Source of the DNA: Streptomyces dysideae
GTDB lineage: Bacteria > Actinomycetota > Actinomycetes > Streptomycetales > Streptomycetaceae
Reading direction: 5' to 3'
Assembly (NCBI RefSeq): GCF_001514305.1
Contig: NZ_KQ949095.1
Coordinates: 1-64,000 of the forward strand
Length of the DNA: 64,000 bases
Under the pieces are notes generated by a model. That model was not told the origin of the DNA, made no database searches, and saw only the letters and a program-made list of their open reading frames with translations. The position numbers were made by a program, and so were the translations under genes. Shown here in pieces: positions 63,417 to 64,000 of this stretch. Every line of letters starts with the position of its first letter. Position 1 is the first letter of the stretch.

Positions 63417-64000
63417 TCACCTCCCCGCGCCCAGGTCGAAGACGATGCGGGCCTTGACCTGGCCGCGCAGCACGTCGTCGATGGACTCGTTGACGGAGTC
63501 CAGCGGGCGGGTCTCGCAGATGACCCTGGTACGGCCGGCCGCGTGCAGCTGGAAGACCTCGGCGAGGTCCTGCCGGGTGCCGACGATGGAGCCGATCACC
63601 GAGGTGCCGTTGAGGACGGTGTCGAAGATCGGGACCTGCACGGTGCCGTGCGCGGGCAGCGCGACCATGACCAGCTTGCCGCCGCGCCGCAGCCCGGAGT
63701 TGACGGCGGCGAAGGCGTTCTCGTTCACGGCGAGGGCGATCGCCGCGTGGGCTCCGCCGTACCGCTTGAGGACCTCGCCGACGTCGTGCTTGCGGGCGTC
63801 GATGGTGAAGTCGGCGCCGAGTTCCGCGGCGAGTTCGAGCTTCTCGTCGGTGACGTCGATGGCGGCGACGGTGGCTCCGGCGATCTTGGCGTACTGCACG
63901 GCCAGGTGGCCGAGCCCGCCGACTCCGGAGATCGCGACGAGCTGGGTGGGCTTGACGTCGGCGACCTTGAGCGCCTTGTACGTGGTGACGCCGGCGCAGG
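63417..64000 (-). CDS. Zinc alcohol dehydrogenase, AdhP type (cut by window edge)
   Basis: C-terminal 193 or so residues of a medium-chain zinc alcohol dehydrogenase; the 5' end with the zinc ligands lies beyond the window. Visible are CAGVTTYKALKVADVKPTQL, the NAD motif ISGVGGLGHLAVQYAKIAGA, and the C-terminal VNESIDDVLRGQVKARIVFD. This type oxidises or, in fermentation, forms ethanol. It fits the phosphoketolase and acyl-CoA synthetase genes as an anaerobic redox outlet. Confidence 0.9.
   Translation of the reverse strand, partial: CAGVTTYKALKVADVKPTQLVAISGVGGLGHLAVQYAKIAGATVAAIDVTDEKLELAAELGADFTIDARKHDVGEVLKRYGGAHAAIALAVNENAFAAVNSGLRRGGKLVMVALPAHGTVQVPIFDTVLNGTSVIGSIVGTRQDLAEVFQLHAAGRTRVICETRPLDSVNESIDDVLRGQVKARIVFDLGAGR

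Overview
The window is very GC-rich actinobacterial chromosomal DNA, most like Streptomyces. The pointers are GTG and TTG starts with GGAGG-type ribosome sites, mycothiol-linked genes, Streptomyces-style sarcosine oxidase and glycine betaine genes, and two scattered palindromic intergenic elements of the kind common in that genus. No RNA genes, CRISPR array or transposase were found.

Region 1 (about 0-27.3 kb) is a nearly complete choline-to-pyruvate route with its one-carbon handling. It holds choline oxidation (GMC oxidoreductase, betaine aldehyde dehydrogenase), a glycine betaine ABC importer, a Rieske glycine betaine demethylase with its ferredoxin and ferredoxin reductase, a dimethylglycine dehydrogenase-like protein, heterotetrameric sarcosine oxidase (SoxBDAG), FolD, a MetF-like reductase and L-serine dehydratase. 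Released formaldehyde is probably handled by S-(hydroxymethyl)mycothiol dehydrogenase plus a metallo-hydrolase, with FdhD and an MshA-family glycosyltransferase nearby. An IclR regulator sits in the middle. A recurring inverted repeat, GTTG-N9-CAAC, lies upstream of all six minus-strand transcription units and over the regulator's own start, which suggests one regulon. soxD and soxA form one uninterrupted frame with a palindromic repeat translated inside it.

Region 2 (about 27.4-36.7 kb) is mixed. It has HIT and DUF899 genes, then a decayed stretch at 28.7-31.5 kb with a frameshifted secreted protein, fragments of a LacI regulator and an MFS transporter, an internally deleted alpha/beta hydrolase and a frameshifted CGNR regulator. 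An HxlR regulator, an acyl-CoA dehydrogenase, and a cobalamin-riboswitch-controlled cobalt transporter (CbtBA) beside a histidine-phosphatase homologue without its catalytic histidines follow. A four-helix cysteine-rich protein and a small conserved protein close the region.

Region 3 (about 36.7-64 kb) looks like a hypoxia or dormancy island resembling the mycobacterial DosR regulon. It has pyruvate phosphate dikinase, three universal stress proteins, a group 3b-type cytosolic [NiFe] hydrogenase with a cyclic-nucleotide-binding protein inside the operon, Hyp maturation genes (F, C, D, E and a protease, but no hypA/hypB), CBS proteins, Hsp20, an Rv1733c-like membrane protein, an Acg-like nitroreductase, flavodoxin, a GNAT-fused acyl-CoA synthetase, phosphoketolase, PPK2 and a zinc alcohol dehydrogenase cut by the window edge. 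GC-rich 14-bp partial palindromes resembling DosR boxes lie upstream of several of these units. A 97-bp tandem repeat derived from the 3' end of a universal stress gene precedes the hydrogenase maturation operon.
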